NCBI GenBank assembly: GCA_036268425.1
Contig: DATAUE010000036.1
Location: 124,001 to 188,000 of the forward strand
Reading direction: 5' to 3'
DNA length: 64,000 bases
Source: DATARH01 sp036268425
GTDB taxonomy: Bacteria > Pseudomonadota > Alphaproteobacteria > ATCC43930 > CGMCC-115725
Both the position numbers and the translations under genes were made by a program. Below the pieces are notes generated by a model, which searched no databases, had not been told where the DNA came from, and saw only the letters and a list, made by a program, of their open reading frames with translations. Below, piece after piece: positions 26,430-35,528 of the stretch. How positions within the stretch are numbered: the stretch's first letter is position 1; every line of letters starts with the position of its first letter.

Positions 26430-26791
26430 GCCGCGCCGAGTGCGTGTGGTACCGGGGCGGATTTCTCCTCGGTGCCGTCGAGCTTGTAGGACCGATGCGG
26501 GTTCTGCTGCCGCAGCGTATCGAGGGCGTCCGTCAGATGCCGCAGGATCGCGGCACAGATGATCGCGTTTTCCCGATTGTACCGGTCGAGCGACGCAATG
26601 GCGTCGGTCTGTACTTGCGGCATATCCACGTCATTGGTGGCGTGCTCGATGGCTTCCGCCAGCGCGAGCTTGCGCTGCACGACATCGGTCAGCCGCTCGG
26701 GGCCGCCGCTCAGCAGCGCCTCGCGTTCTTCCACAAGCAGGTCGCGCAATTCGTCGATCAAGGACACCAGAGCACCGGAATTAACATCCAT
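26426..26791 (-). CDS. flgN: FlgN family flagellar chaperone
   Basis: A 121-residue helical protein. The N-terminal pattern LIDELRDLLVEEREALLSGG and LTDVVQRKLALAEAIEHAT fits FlgN, the export chaperone for the hook-filament junction proteins FlgK and FlgL. It follows flgA on the same strand with 27 bases between them, an order related to flgN-flgM-flgA in enterics. A second FlgN-like gene lies between flgJ and flgK. Confidence 0.75.
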   Translation of the reverse strand: MDVNSGALVSLIDELRDLLVEEREALLSGGPERLTDVVQRKLALAEAIEHATNDVDMPQVQTDAIASLDRYNRENAIICAAILRHLTDALDTLRQQNPHRSYKLDGTEEKSAPVPHALGAA

Positions 26792-26818
26792 CGGTTGCTG
26801 CGCTCGCTGTTGTCGCCG

Positions 26819-27529
26819 TCAGAACTTGATCTCGACGCCGCCGTCACGCGTCACTGTCGCGTTGACGGTCTTTTGGCTATCGGGGTTCTGCACCGGGATA
26901 TTGTCGCCGACGCGGCCGTCTTCCAGTGCCACCGCCGCCGTTTTGACGACCATCGTGTCGTCCGACGCGGTCAGCACGACGCGCTGGCCGCGATGCACCG
27001 AAATCGGCAGATCGAGCATTGTCGAAAGGATCGGCGAGCCAACGACCAGCCCGGCGCGCAGGATCTTGCCTTCGACCTGTTGCGGGTCGGTCAGGACGCC
27101 GCCGGTGGCGGCAAACAGATCGACCTTGCCGCGCGTCAGGTCGCGCGGCGACAGCGCACGGTTCGGCACGAGATTGGCGGCAGCGACCACCGCCTCGACC
27201 CAGGCATGCAGCCGCAGCGGCACATAGATCGTCCAGTGCGGCAGGTCGCAACTGACCTTGGCGGTCATCGACGCCGCGTTCGCCGATGGCAGCGACACGT
27301 CAAGACTGGGACAGACCGGCAACTGCAGTCGAGAATCTATCGTACCGACGGTGACCTCGACCGTCGCGTCATTGGCCGCCAGACGCGGCGACATTGCGTT
27401 CTCAATGGCGGCCCGAATGCTGCCGGGGTCTTCAATGTCAGCTGCCGTCGCGGTCTCGGCTACTACCAGTAGTGTGCCTACTAGCGCAACTGTAGCGGCA
27501 ATGGTGTGACGCTTGTTTCGCGCTGGCAT
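26819..27529 (-). CDS. flgA: Flagellar P-ring assembly chaperone FlgA
   Basis: A 236-residue periplasmic protein that assists FlgI polymerisation. A signal peptide (ATVALVGTLLVVAETATAAD) precedes a SAF-type domain: VPNRALSPRDLTRGKVDL, GKILRAGLVVGSPI and VHRGQRVVLTASDDTMVV. The ATG at 27529 has GGAAA seven bases upstream; the longer frame to 27622 runs into AT-rich promoter DNA shared with flgB. Confidence 0.92.
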   Translation of the reverse strand: MPARNKRHTIAATVALVGTLLVVAETATAADIEDPGSIRAAIENAMSPRLAANDATVEVTVGTIDSRLQLPVCPSLDVSLPSANAASMTAKVSCDLPHWTIYVPLRLHAWVEAVVAAANLVPNRALSPRDLTRGKVDLFAATGGVLTDPQQVEGKILRAGLVVGSPILSTMLDLPISVHRGQRVVLTASDDTMVVKTAAVALEDGRVGDNIPVQNPDSQKTVNATVTRDGGVEIKF

Positions 27530-27660
27530 TGATATTTTCCACTTGCATCCGTTAACCTCTATTAACATACTAAATTTCAGAAATTCGGCAAGTTGCCAAA
27601 ACTGGTAAACGCCAGATTTCACAGCACTGGAATAGTGATCGTGCCGAGGCAGTGAGTCAG
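27530..27660. promoter_or_regulatory. Divergent promoter region flgA / flgB
   Basis: A 131-base AT-rich gap between the divergent flgA and flgB genes. It must contain promoters for the flgN-flgA and flgB-flgL units. It includes GGCAAGTTGCC (palindrome) near 27587. No convincing sigma28, sigma54 or sigma70 consensus could be fixed by eye. Confidence 0.45.
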
Positions 27661-28149
27661 ATGGCTGGGGCTATCGATACAGGGCTTGGCGATACAGGGC
27701 TGGGCTTTTACCGTGAGGTGCTATCGCTTCGTGCGTACCGGCAGGAACTGCTCGCAGCCGATATCGCCAATGCCAGCACGCCTAATTTCAAGGCAGTCGA
27801 TCTCGACTTCAAGCAAGCGCTGGGTGCAACCGTCGCAGCCGAAACACCCAGTACCCCACAGGTGGCGAACCGGCGGCTGTGGCTGGTCAGTGATCCGCGC
27901 CATTTCGCGGCGCTGGACGCGGGTGTTACCGGCGGCGGAAAGGGAGCCGACGCATCGGCATCGGTCAAATACCAGGCCGACACGCAGGCGACGCTCGATG
28001 GCAATACCGTCGACCTCGACAAGGAAAAGGTCACGGCGGCGGCGAACGCCGTGGATTATGCAGCGACGCTCACCTTTGCCACGCAGACGATACACATGCT
28101 GTCGACTGCAATCGGCGGCGGCTCGACGTCATCAGCAAGCGGAACCTAA
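27661..28149 (+). CDS. flgB: Flagellar basal-body rod protein FlgB
   Basis: A 162-residue proximal rod subunit. The N-terminal rod motif appears as LRAYRQELLAADIANASTPN followed by FKAVDLDFKQAL. Start: the ATG at 27661 has GAGG about eleven bases upstream, better than the GTG at 27652. First gene of the rod-hook unit; flgC follows after 4 bases. Confidence 0.93.
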   Translation: MAGAIDTGLGDTGLGFYREVLSLRAYRQELLAADIANASTPNFKAVDLDFKQALGATVAAETPSTPQVANRRLWLVSDPRHFAALDAGVTGGGKGADASASVKYQADTQATLDGNTVDLDKEKVTAAANAVDYAATLTFATQTIHMLSTAIGGGSTSSASGT

Positions 28150-28153
28150 AGAC

Positions 28154-28573
28154 ATGTCGCTGTTCGGCGTTCTCAACATCACCGGCACCGGCATGGCGGC
28201 GGAGGCACAGCGCCTTTCGACAGTGGCGAGCAATATCGCCAATGCCAACAGCACAACCTCAACCGCAGGACAGCCCTACCGGGCGCGCGAGGTGGTGTTT
28301 CGCGCGGTGCCGCTCGAAGACGGCGACAATGCGCCGGCCTCCGGCGGCATGGCGGGGGTGCAGGTCGCAGGCGTCGTCGAAAGCGCCGCACCGTTCCACA
28401 AGACCTATGACCCGACCAGCAGCTTTGCCGATGCCAGCGGTTATGTGCAATCGCCGAACGTCAACCCGGTCGACGAGATGATGAACATGATCTCGGCGCA
28501 GCAGGATTATCAGGCCAACCTCGAAGCGTTCAACGTCGCCAAGAGCCTGGCGTTGCGCACCCTGTCCCTCTGA
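28154..28573 (+). CDS. flgC: Flagellar basal-body rod protein FlgC
   Basis: A 139-residue proximal rod subunit. N-terminal motif: MAAEAQRLSTVASNIANANS. C-terminal motif: VNPVDEMMNMISAQQDYQAN followed by LEAFNVAKSLALRTLSL, both diagnostic. The frame is open much further upstream inside flgB but only the ATG at 28154 gives a FlgC start. Short for the family but complete. Confidence 0.95.
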   Translation: MSLFGVLNITGTGMAAEAQRLSTVASNIANANSTTSTAGQPYRAREVVFRAVPLEDGDNAPASGGMAGVQVAGVVESAAPFHKTYDPTSSFADASGYVQSPNVNPVDEMMNMISAQQDYQANLEAFNVAKSLALRTLSL

Positions 28574-28608
28574 CCGAGCCGTTTGACCAGCCCAGGAGCA
28601 TGCCCGCC

Positions 28609-29280
28609 ATGACCAGTGCAGCAAGCACCCTTCCGGCAAGCGTCGTAACATTGCCGACCGGCACCCAGTTGGCGAGTAATTCGAGCAACAGCACGTCGGC
28701 ATTGCTGAACGAAAATGATTTTTTGACGCTGCTGACGACCCAGCTCGAAAAACAGGACCCGCTCAACCCGCAGAGCCCCAGCGATTTCGCGGCCGAACTG
28801 GCGCAGTTTTCGACCGCCAGCGGCGTCCAGAACCTCAACTCGACGGTGACGACGACGAGCGGCCTACAGGCGGCTTCGCTGGTCGGGCACAACGTGGCGG
28901 TGGCCGGCAACACACTGTCCCTCGGCGACGGCGGCAATGCCGCCGGTGCGTTGCAGCTATCGGCGGCGGCGACCGATGTTTCGGTCCAGATCAGCAACGC
29001 GCAAGGCAAAATCGTCGCGACGCTCGATCTCGGGGCGATGCCGGCCGGTACCCAGAATTTCACCTGGAGCGGTCAGGGCAGCAACGGCCAGGCTCTGGCT
29101 TCGGGGACCTACAGCTTTGCCGTGTCCGCGACCGGCGCCAAGGGCGCCAGCGTCACCGCGACTCCCTACGCCGTCGCACCGGTGACCGCGGTGTCATTTG
29201 GCGGCTCGAACGGCGCGACGCTGGAACTTGGCAACGGCATCGCACCGACGGCACTGAGCGCCGTCCAGCAGGTATTCTGA
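28609..29280 (+). CDS. flgD: Flagellar hook assembly scaffold FlgD
   Basis: A 223-residue hook cap protein needed to polymerise FlgE. The conserved segment is NDFLTLLTTQLEKQDPLNPQ; the C-terminal part has the FlgD Ig-like/tudor pattern (GTQNFTWSGQGSNGQALASG, TYSFAVSATG). ATG at 28609 has AGGAG ten bases upstream; the ATG at 28600 lies too close to that site. Confidence 0.94.
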   Translation: MTSAASTLPASVVTLPTGTQLASNSSNSTSALLNENDFLTLLTTQLEKQDPLNPQSPSDFAAELAQFSTASGVQNLNSTVTTTSGLQAASLVGHNVAVAGNTLSLGDGGNAAGALQLSAAATDVSVQISNAQGKIVATLDLGAMPAGTQNFTWSGQGSNGQALASGTYSFAVSATGAKGASVTATPYAVAPVTAVSFGGSNGATLELGNGIAPTALSAVQQVF

Positions 29281-29300
29281 ACACCAGCGAGGATACGACA

Positions 29301-30551
29301 ATGTCGCTTTTGGTATCGCTGTCCGGGGTGCAGGCGGCACAAACGGATATCGACACGATCGGCAACAATATCGCCAACGTTTCGACCGCCGGGTTCAAGG
29401 AATCCGACGCCGAGTTCGCCGACATCTACAGCGGTGCGCGCAGCGGCCTTGGCGGCTCGATCGACCCCGGCCTCGGGGTCAATACCAACGGGCTGCCGCA
29501 ATCCTTTGCCGAAGGCACGATCACTCAGACCGGCAACCCGCTCGACATGGCGATCGACGGCAACGGGTTTTTCCAGGTCGAGACCGGCAGCGGCATCGCC
29601 TTCAGCCGCGACGGCCAGTTCCACCTCGACAATAGCGGCAACCTCGTCACCACGACCGGCAACCAGGTAATGGGATTTGCCGCGACCGGCAGCGACTCGA
29701 CCGCGACCCCAGCCGGCACCCTGGTGCCCATCACGGTCAGCACCGCCAGCGTCCCGGCGACGCCGACCTCGGCGGTCTCGCTGGCCATCAACCTGCCCTC
29801 GTCCGATCCGACGATCGATCCGACCACCACGCCGTTCAACCCGTCGAACCGCGCCAGTTATGATGAGAGCACGTCATTCTCGGTGTTCGACAGTCTCGGC
29901 GTCAGCCGCACGCTGACGACCTATTTTACCCAGACGCAGAGCGGCGCCGGTGCGAACAGCCAGTGGCAGACGAATTACCAGCTGGCCGACGCCAACGGCA
30001 ATGTCGACGCCTCCGGCACCGGCCCAACCCTGACCTTCGACAGCAGCGGCAAGCTGGTTTCGGGCAATGGCACGATCACCGCGAGCAATCTGCCGAACGG
30101 CGCGGCGCCACTCAACATTGCTGAGGATTTCACCGGCTCGACCCTGTCCGGCCTCGCCTTCGGGGTCAACTCGATCAACGATAACGGCAGCGCCGCCGGC
30201 CAGTTTGCCGGTGTCTCAGTATCGTCTGACGGCTCCGTCGTCGCGCAGTACGATAACGGCGATACGCGCAATTTCGGCACCGTTGCGCTGGCAAATTTCG
30301 CCAACCCGCAGGGATTGACTCCGATTTCCGGGAATTTGTGGCTGGCGTCATCGGCCTCCGGCACGGCGCTGACCGGGGCGCCGTCAAGCGCCGGGCTCGG
30401 CGTGCTGCAATCGGGCGCCGTCGAAGGGTCGAACGTCGATCTGTCGACGCAATTGGTGAACCTGATCGGGGCGCAGCAGGCCTATCAGGCCAATGTCCAA
30501 GGCATCAACATCGAACAGCAGGACATCCAGCGCCTGCTGACGATCCAATAG
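29301..30551 (+). CDS. flgE: Flagellar hook protein FlgE
   Basis: A 416-residue hook subunit. The N-terminal rod/hook motif is VQAAQTDIDTIGNNIANVST; the middle holds the FlgE domain (LDMAIDGNGFFQVETGSGIA) and FDSLGVSRTLTTYF; the C-terminus is VDLSTQLVNLIGAQQAYQAN. Length matches the usual 400-430. Position after flgD is standard. Confidence 0.96.
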   Translation: MSLLVSLSGVQAAQTDIDTIGNNIANVSTAGFKESDAEFADIYSGARSGLGGSIDPGLGVNTNGLPQSFAEGTITQTGNPLDMAIDGNGFFQVETGSGIAFSRDGQFHLDNSGNLVTTTGNQVMGFAATGSDSTATPAGTLVPITVSTASVPATPTSAVSLAINLPSSDPTIDPTTTPFNPSNRASYDESTSFSVFDSLGVSRTLTTYFTQTQSGAGANSQWQTNYQLADANGNVDASGTGPTLTFDSSGKLVSGNGTITASNLPNGAAPLNIAEDFTGSTLSGLAFGVNSINDNGSAAGQFAGVSVSSDGSVVAQYDNGDTRNFGTVALANFANPQGLTPISGNLWLASSASGTALTGAPSSAGLGVLQSGAVEGSNVDLSTQLVNLIGAQQAYQANVQGINIEQQDIQRLLTIQ

Positions 30552-30575
30552 CCCGAACAGGTATCGGGTGATCCG

Positions 30576-31316
30576 ATGAGCCACCAGCTGCAATACATCG
30601 CAATGACCGGTCTCGGCTCGACGCTGGACCGGATCACCGCGGCGACCAACAACCTTGCCAACGTCAACACCACCGGGTTCAAGGCACAGCGCCCGGTATT
30701 CGAGGCGCTGCCGTTTTACGGTCAGGGCCTGCCCGACCGGGTCGATGTCGCAGCGCGTCAGGACACCGCGAACTTCAGCGCCGGCACGGTGGAGCAGACC
30801 GGCCGCAACCTCGATGTCGCGGTCAACGGCAATGGCTGGCTCGCAGTGCAGGCTTCCGACGGCTCGGTGGCGTTGACCCGTAATGGTTCACTGTCGCTGT
30901 CGGCGACCGGGGTGCTGCAAACCAGCACCGGACAGCCGGTGCTCGGCGAGAATTTTACGCCGATCTCCCTGCCGCCGCTGCAAAGCGTCACGATCGGCGA
31001 GGACGGCACGATCTCCGGTGTGCCGCAAGGCCAGGCGCCGGATCAGGTCGCCACCCTCGGGCGGATCATGCTGGTCAACCCGCCCGCCGCATCGCTGAGC
31101 CGCCGCAGCGACGGCTTGTTTCAGGACAATGACGGACAACCGACACCCGACGCCCAGGTCAAGCTGGCGGTTGGGGCGCTCGAAGGCAGCAACGCCAACG
31201 CCGTCTCGATGATGATCAACCTGATCGACAATACCCGCAGTTTCCAGATGCAGACGGAGCTGGTGCGTCTGGCTGGAGGCGGACCGAACCAGGGCACGCC
31301 GCTGACCCTAAGCTGA
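30576..31316 (+). CDS. flgF: Flagellar basal-body rod protein FlgF
   Basis: A 246-residue rod protein. N-terminal motif LDRITAATNNLANVNTTGFK, middle motif RNLDVAVNGNGWLAVQASDG, C-terminal MMINLIDNTRSFQMQTELVR. Together with FlgG it builds the distal rod. It lies 24 bases after flgE and 50 bases before flgG. Confidence 0.95.
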   Translation: MSHQLQYIAMTGLGSTLDRITAATNNLANVNTTGFKAQRPVFEALPFYGQGLPDRVDVAARQDTANFSAGTVEQTGRNLDVAVNGNGWLAVQASDGSVALTRNGSLSLSATGVLQTSTGQPVLGENFTPISLPPLQSVTIGEDGTISGVPQGQAPDQVATLGRIMLVNPPAASLSRRSDGLFQDNDGQPTPDAQVKLAVGALEGSNANAVSMMINLIDNTRSFQMQTELVRLAGGGPNQGTPLTLS

Positions 31317-31366
31317 GCCCACGCTGATCTGAGACAAGTGGTTGATATCGCCCGGGAGAGTAACGA

Positions 31367-32155
31367 ATGATGCAGTCTTTGGCCGTTGTGCGCACCGGCC
31401 TCGAAGGCGCACAGACCAAGATGGACGTGATCTCGAATAATCTGGCGAACATCAACACCGCCGGGTTCAAGAAGATGCGCCCGATCTTCAACGACCTTTT
31501 GTACGAGAACACGACCCAGCCCGGCGGCTTCACCTCGCAGGCGACGAATTACCCCTCGGGCCTGCAACAGGGCACCGGCGCCAATGTGGTCGCGACCGAG
31601 CCGGTGGTAACGCAGGGCAGCCTCGAACAGACCGGCAATGCGCTCGACCTCGCAATCAACGGACAGGGCTATTTCCAGATCCTGCTGCCGTCAGGGCAGC
31701 TCGCCTATACCCGCGACGGCAGCTTTCAGATCAGCGCCCAAGGACAATTAGTCACCGCCAAAGGCAACCAGTTGCAACCGTCGATCACGATCCCGCGCGG
31801 CGCGCTCAGCGTCACGGTCGGCACTGACGGCACGGTCAGCGTGCAGATTCAAGGACAAGCCAACCCGTCGCAGGTCGGGCTGATCCAGCTCGCCAACTTC
31901 ATCAACCCCGCGGGCTTGCAGAATGTCGGCGGCAATCTGGCGCTGCAGACCCAGGCGTCTGGCGCGCCGATCGTCGGGCAGCCGGCACAGAACGGCCTCG
32001 GCTCGGTGGCGCAGGGCTATCTCGAAGGGTCGAACGTGTCGGTGGTCGACGAGATGATCGACATGATCGCGACTCAGCGCGCCTACGAACTCAACACCCA
32101 GGCCGCCAAAGGCGTCGACCAGATGCTGAACTATCTGATCCAGACGGCGTCGTGA
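31367..32155 (+). CDS. flgG: Flagellar distal rod protein FlgG
   Basis: A 262-residue distal rod subunit, exactly the length usual for FlgG. Motifs are MDVISNNLANINTAGFKKMR, NALDLAINGQGYFQILLPSG and VVDEMIDMIATQRAYELNTQ. The stop overlaps the GTG start of flgH by 4 nt. Confidence 0.97.
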   Translation: MMQSLAVVRTGLEGAQTKMDVISNNLANINTAGFKKMRPIFNDLLYENTTQPGGFTSQATNYPSGLQQGTGANVVATEPVVTQGSLEQTGNALDLAINGQGYFQILLPSGQLAYTRDGSFQISAQGQLVTAKGNQLQPSITIPRGALSVTVGTDGTVSVQIQGQANPSQVGLIQLANFINPAGLQNVGGNLALQTQASGAPIVGQPAQNGLGSVAQGYLEGSNVSVVDEMIDMIATQRAYELNTQAAKGVDQMLNYLIQTAS

Positions 32156-32880
32156 GCGAGCGCCGCTGGGTCTCGTCCGGCGCCGTTTTGCTGGTGCTCG
32201 GCAGTGGCTTGGCGGGCTGCCAGCATCCGACGCAGGAGAGCATGGTCGCGAGCCTCGCCAACCTGCCCGGTGACAAGGAAACCCCGCTGCCAACGACCAA
32301 TGGCGCGATCTACCAAAGCAATGTCCAGGGTGCCGGATTGCAACTGTTTCGCGACCACCGCGTCTGGCAGGTCGGCGACATCGTCACCGTGCAGATCGCG
32401 CAGAATGCGACGGCGACCAAAAACGTCAGCCAGAATATTGGCCGCGGCGACGCCGTGCAGAGCACAGTCAACAACCTGTTCGGGCTGCCGACCTCATTCG
32501 GTCATTCCAGCAAATCGACACAGTTCAACCCGAATATCGATTACACCAGCACCAATACGCTGCAAGGCAGCGGCGGCACCGCGCAAAGCGACACCTTTAC
32601 CGCCACCGTGTCGGCCCTGGTACATCGCATCCGCCCGAACGGCGATCTGGTGATCGGCGGCGACGACGAAATCCAACTGGTCGGCGGCAAGGAATACATC
32701 CGCATCGCCGGCGTGGTTCGCCCCGAGGATCTGTCGGGCAATGTCGTGCTGTCGAGCCAGATGGCCGAAGCACATATCGAATTCAGCGGCGACGGCCAGA
32801 CCTATCTGGCGCCACAAATGGGCTTTTTGCAGCATCTGTTCCTGACCGTGAGTTCGGCATGGCCCGGCGACTGGTTCTAG
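32152..32880 (+). CDS. flgH: Flagellar L-ring lipoprotein FlgH
   Basis: A 242-residue outer-membrane lipoprotein forming the L ring. Lipobox LAGC around Cys23 follows a short signal. Family motifs: VWQVGDIVTVQIAQNATATK and GDLVIGGDDEIQLVGGKEYI. Start is GTG at 32152, coupled to flgG. The 3' end overlaps flgI by 22 bases. Confidence 0.95.
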   Translation: MSERRWVSSGAVLLVLGSGLAGCQHPTQESMVASLANLPGDKETPLPTTNGAIYQSNVQGAGLQLFRDHRVWQVGDIVTVQIAQNATATKNVSQNIGRGDAVQSTVNNLFGLPTSFGHSSKSTQFNPNIDYTSTNTLQGSGGTAQSDTFTATVSALVHRIRPNGDLVIGGDDEIQLVGGKEYIRIAGVVRPEDLSGNVVLSSQMAEAHIEFSGDGQTYLAPQMGFLQHLFLTVSSAWPGDWF

Positions 32881-33965
32881 CGGCCTTCGCTTTTCTGCTG
32901 TGCTGTGTCGGGGCGGCGACCTGCCGCGCCGAATTGGTGCGCGATCTGGTGCAGGTCGAGGGGGCGCGGGAAAACCAGCTGATCGGCTATGGCCTGGTGG
33001 CCGGCCTCGCCGATACCGGAGACCAGACGACGCAGGTGCCGTACAGCGTGCAGGCGATCCGCAACATGATGCGGCAACTCGGCGTAACGCTCGACCCCGG
33101 CGCCTTTATCCAGCCGACCGCAGTCGCCGCGGTGATGGTCACCGCCGATCTGCCGGCCTTTATGGAGATCGGCCAAAAAATCGATGTCACCGTGTCGGCG
33201 CTCGGCAACGCCAAGAGCCTGCGCGGCGGCGTGCTGCTGATGACCGAATTGCGCGGCGCCGATGGGCAAGTCTACGGGATCGCTCAAGGGTCGCTGCTGG
33301 TTACCGGCTTTGCAGCCGGCGGGCAGGCGTCATCGACGACGGTCAATGTCCCGACCGTCGCGCACATACCAATGGGTGCCTCGATCGAGCGCACGGCAAA
33401 GGCCGGCTTTGCGGCCGACGGCACGGTCATGCTCGCCCTTGATCACCGCTCGTTCGGCAATAGCGCCCGTATTGCCGACGCGATCAACGCGCGCCTCGGC
33501 GGGGTCGCCGAAGCCGTCGGACCGGGCGAAGTTTCCGTGCACGGACCGGCACAGCCATCGGCCCGCGTGCGCTTTATCGCGCAACTGCTCGACGTGCCGG
33601 TAACACCGGAAGCACCGGTCGCCGAAGTCGTCATCGATGCGCAGAGCGGCACGGTCGTGCTTGGGCAGGATGTGCGTATCGGCCCGGCCGCGGTGGCCTA
33701 TGGCAGCCTGTCGGTCACGGTCACCGAAACGCCGCAAGTGTCACAGCCAGCGCCGTTCAGCCGCGGCCGCACCCAGCGGGTGCCGCGCACCACGGTGCAG
33801 GCCAACGAAAAAACCGCCAAGGTCATCGAACTGCACAACGCGCCGCGGGTCTCCGACATCGTGCGCAACCTGAACGCGATCGGGGCGACCTCGTCCGATC
33901 TGATCGCGCTGTTGCAGGCTCTGGGCCAGGCCGGCGCGCTGCACGCCCGCATCAAGGTGATCTAA
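32859..33965 (+). CDS. flgI: Flagellar P-ring protein FlgI
   Basis: A 368-residue periplasmic protein forming the P ring. A signal peptide (RLVLAAFAFLLCCVGAATCR) precedes LVRDLVQVEGARENQLIGYG. Further motifs include SLRGGVLLMTELRGADGQVY and the C-terminal VSDIVRNLNAIGATSSDLIA. Length is typical. FlgA is its chaperone. Confidence 0.97.
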   Translation: MARRLVLAAFAFLLCCVGAATCRAELVRDLVQVEGARENQLIGYGLVAGLADTGDQTTQVPYSVQAIRNMMRQLGVTLDPGAFIQPTAVAAVMVTADLPAFMEIGQKIDVTVSALGNAKSLRGGVLLMTELRGADGQVYGIAQGSLLVTGFAAGGQASSTTVNVPTVAHIPMGASIERTAKAGFAADGTVMLALDHRSFGNSARIADAINARLGGVAEAVGPGEVSVHGPAQPSARVRFIAQLLDVPVTPEAPVAEVVIDAQSGTVVLGQDVRIGPAAVAYGSLSVTVTETPQVSQPAPFSRGRTQRVPRTTVQANEKTAKVIELHNAPRVSDIVRNLNAIGATSSDLIALLQALGQAGALHARIKVI

Positions 33966-35102
33966 GTGGATATTGCCGCCGCGGAACGCCTCGCCGCCAC
34001 CCCTGACCCGAAAGGACTGGCCGGCCTGCTGCAACAGAACGGAAATCCGGCCGTCTCTAAAGCAGTGGCACAGCAATTCGGCGCCTTATTCATGCAAGGC
34101 CTGATGCAGCAGAACGATGGCGCAGGCCTCCCGATGACGGACGGCACGGGGAGCGGCGCCATCAACAATCTGTTCGCCAGCACGATGGGCCAAGCCGCGA
34201 TGTCGGGCGAAAAGCTTGGCCTTACCGACCTGATGCTGCGCTCGATCGAGGCGAAACAGCACGCGGCCGGCGAGACACCCGCAAGTGCGGCACCGACCGC
34301 ATCAGCCGCCGCCACCCCGACAAACGGCGCGGCCACAACGGCGGGCGGCGGCTTTCCGCTGTCGCCCTACTGGCAGGGCAACGGTATGCGCCCCTTCGGC
34401 GCGGCAGCAAGCGGCGTCGCGGCGGGCAGCGGTGGGCATAACCGGGTTCCCGGCGCGGTCGCGCCGACGGGAACCCGGTCGGTCATCCCGGTCAGCTTGT
34501 CATTGCCCGCAACCGCCAACGGCACCCAGAACGGCGCCGTCGCGGCACAATCGCGCATCGGCGCGCCGATTTCGCTGGTCGATGGCCTGGCTGCGCCGTC
34601 GCACGGCGCCTCGGCGCAGCAGATGGCGGCATTTACCCAGCAGCTTGCGCCATTGCTGAAACAGGCTGGCGCCCAGCTTGGGGTGTCGCCGCGTATTCTG
34701 CTGGCACAGGCAGCGCTCGAAACCGGCTGGGGACGCTCCGTTGTCGGCAACAACATCTTCGGCATCAAGGCCGGTTCGTCGTGGAGCGGCGCCACCACCA
34801 CGACGGCGACCCACGAATACGAAGACGGCGAATACGTCTCAATCAATGCCGCGTTCCGTGCCTATCCGACACTCGATGCGGCGGTGCACGATTTCGTGTC
34901 GGTCGTATCGGGCAGTCAGCGTTATCGCGCCGCGCTCGGAACCGGCGACGATACCGGTGCGTACGCACGCGCGCTGATAAACGGCGGCTGGGCCACCGAT
35001 ATCGACTATGTCCAGAAACTCCAGTCGGTCGCGTCGGGCGCCGCTGCAACGACGGCGTTCGCCGCTGCCGTCACGCCTGCTCCAGCCGCGGCCGTACGGT
35101 AG
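33966..35102 (+). CDS. flgJ: FlgJ: rod-capping protein fused to a peptidoglycan hydrolase
   Basis: A 378-residue two-domain protein. Residues about 28-95 are the rod-binding domain (AVAQQFGALFMQGLMQQNDG). After a low-complexity linker, residues about 215-355 form a glucosaminidase-type domain with the catalytic glutamate at about Glu252 (LAQAALETGWGRS) and NNIFGIKAGSSW. It opens the cell wall for the rod. GTG start directly follows the flgI stop. Two-domain FlgJ is usual in beta- and gammaproteobacteria, while many alphaproteobacteria keep only the rod domain. Confidence 0.94.
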   Translation: MDIAAAERLAATPDPKGLAGLLQQNGNPAVSKAVAQQFGALFMQGLMQQNDGAGLPMTDGTGSGAINNLFASTMGQAAMSGEKLGLTDLMLRSIEAKQHAAGETPASAAPTASAAATPTNGAATTAGGGFPLSPYWQGNGMRPFGAAASGVAAGSGGHNRVPGAVAPTGTRSVIPVSLSLPATANGTQNGAVAAQSRIGAPISLVDGLAAPSHGASAQQMAAFTQQLAPLLKQAGAQLGVSPRILLAQAALETGWGRSVVGNNIFGIKAGSSWSGATTTTATHEYEDGEYVSINAAFRAYPTLDAAVHDFVSVVSGSQRYRAALGTGDDTGAYARALINGGWATDIDYVQKLQSVASGAAATTAFAAAVTPAPAAAVR

Positions 35103-35107
35103 TCATC

Positions 35108-35491
35108 ATGGCCGCGAGCACGCCGCTCATCAGCACGACGCAGCGGGCGCTTGCGCAATGCCGCGCGGCACGGCGTCTTGCGCGGCTGTTTCGCATCGAA
35201 CGCCACGGCGGCTTCGACCGCCGCCCGGCCGATGTTGCACAGCGGCTGGTCGAACGGCGCGGGACGATCATCGCCGAATTGCTGGCATTGGCGCTGGCCC
35301 CGCCGGGATCGCCGCTGCGCTCAGCCGAGCTCGACAGCGTGCTGCGCGACCTGGCGGTCGAGGTTGAACATGCGCGCCTTACGGCACAACAGCGCCACGA
35401 TACGCTGGACAGCGAACTGCATTTTCGGCGCGGCGAAAGCCCGACCGGTATCCGCAATGGAGCGGGCGGCCAGTTGCTCGGACGCGGCTGA
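35108..35491 (+). CDS. FlgN-like helical protein between flgJ and flgK
   Basis: A 127-residue, mostly helical, Arg/Ala/Leu-rich protein. The layout (CRAARRLARLFRIERHGGFD, then LVERRGTIIAELLALALAP) resembles FlgN-type chaperones: a long N-terminal helix, a break, then a helix with an ERR/K anchor. It lies directly upstream of flgK, where chaperone genes for hook-associated proteins often sit. A more typical FlgN is at 26426-26791. The assignment as chaperone is inferred. Confidence 0.65.
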   Translation: MAASTPLISTTQRALAQCRAARRLARLFRIERHGGFDRRPADVAQRLVERRGTIIAELLALALAPPGSPLRSAELDSVLRDLAVEVEHARLTAQQRHDTLDSELHFRRGESPTGIRNGAGGQLLGRG

Positions 35492-35528
35492 TTAGCCGGA
35501 TCAGCAGAGATGATTGGGCGGAGTTGAG

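Noticed and set aside
27580..27600. Possible sigma54 promoter before flgB, from GGCAA and TTGCC
   Set aside because: Spacing between the GG and GC elements is wrong; it is only a short palindrome.
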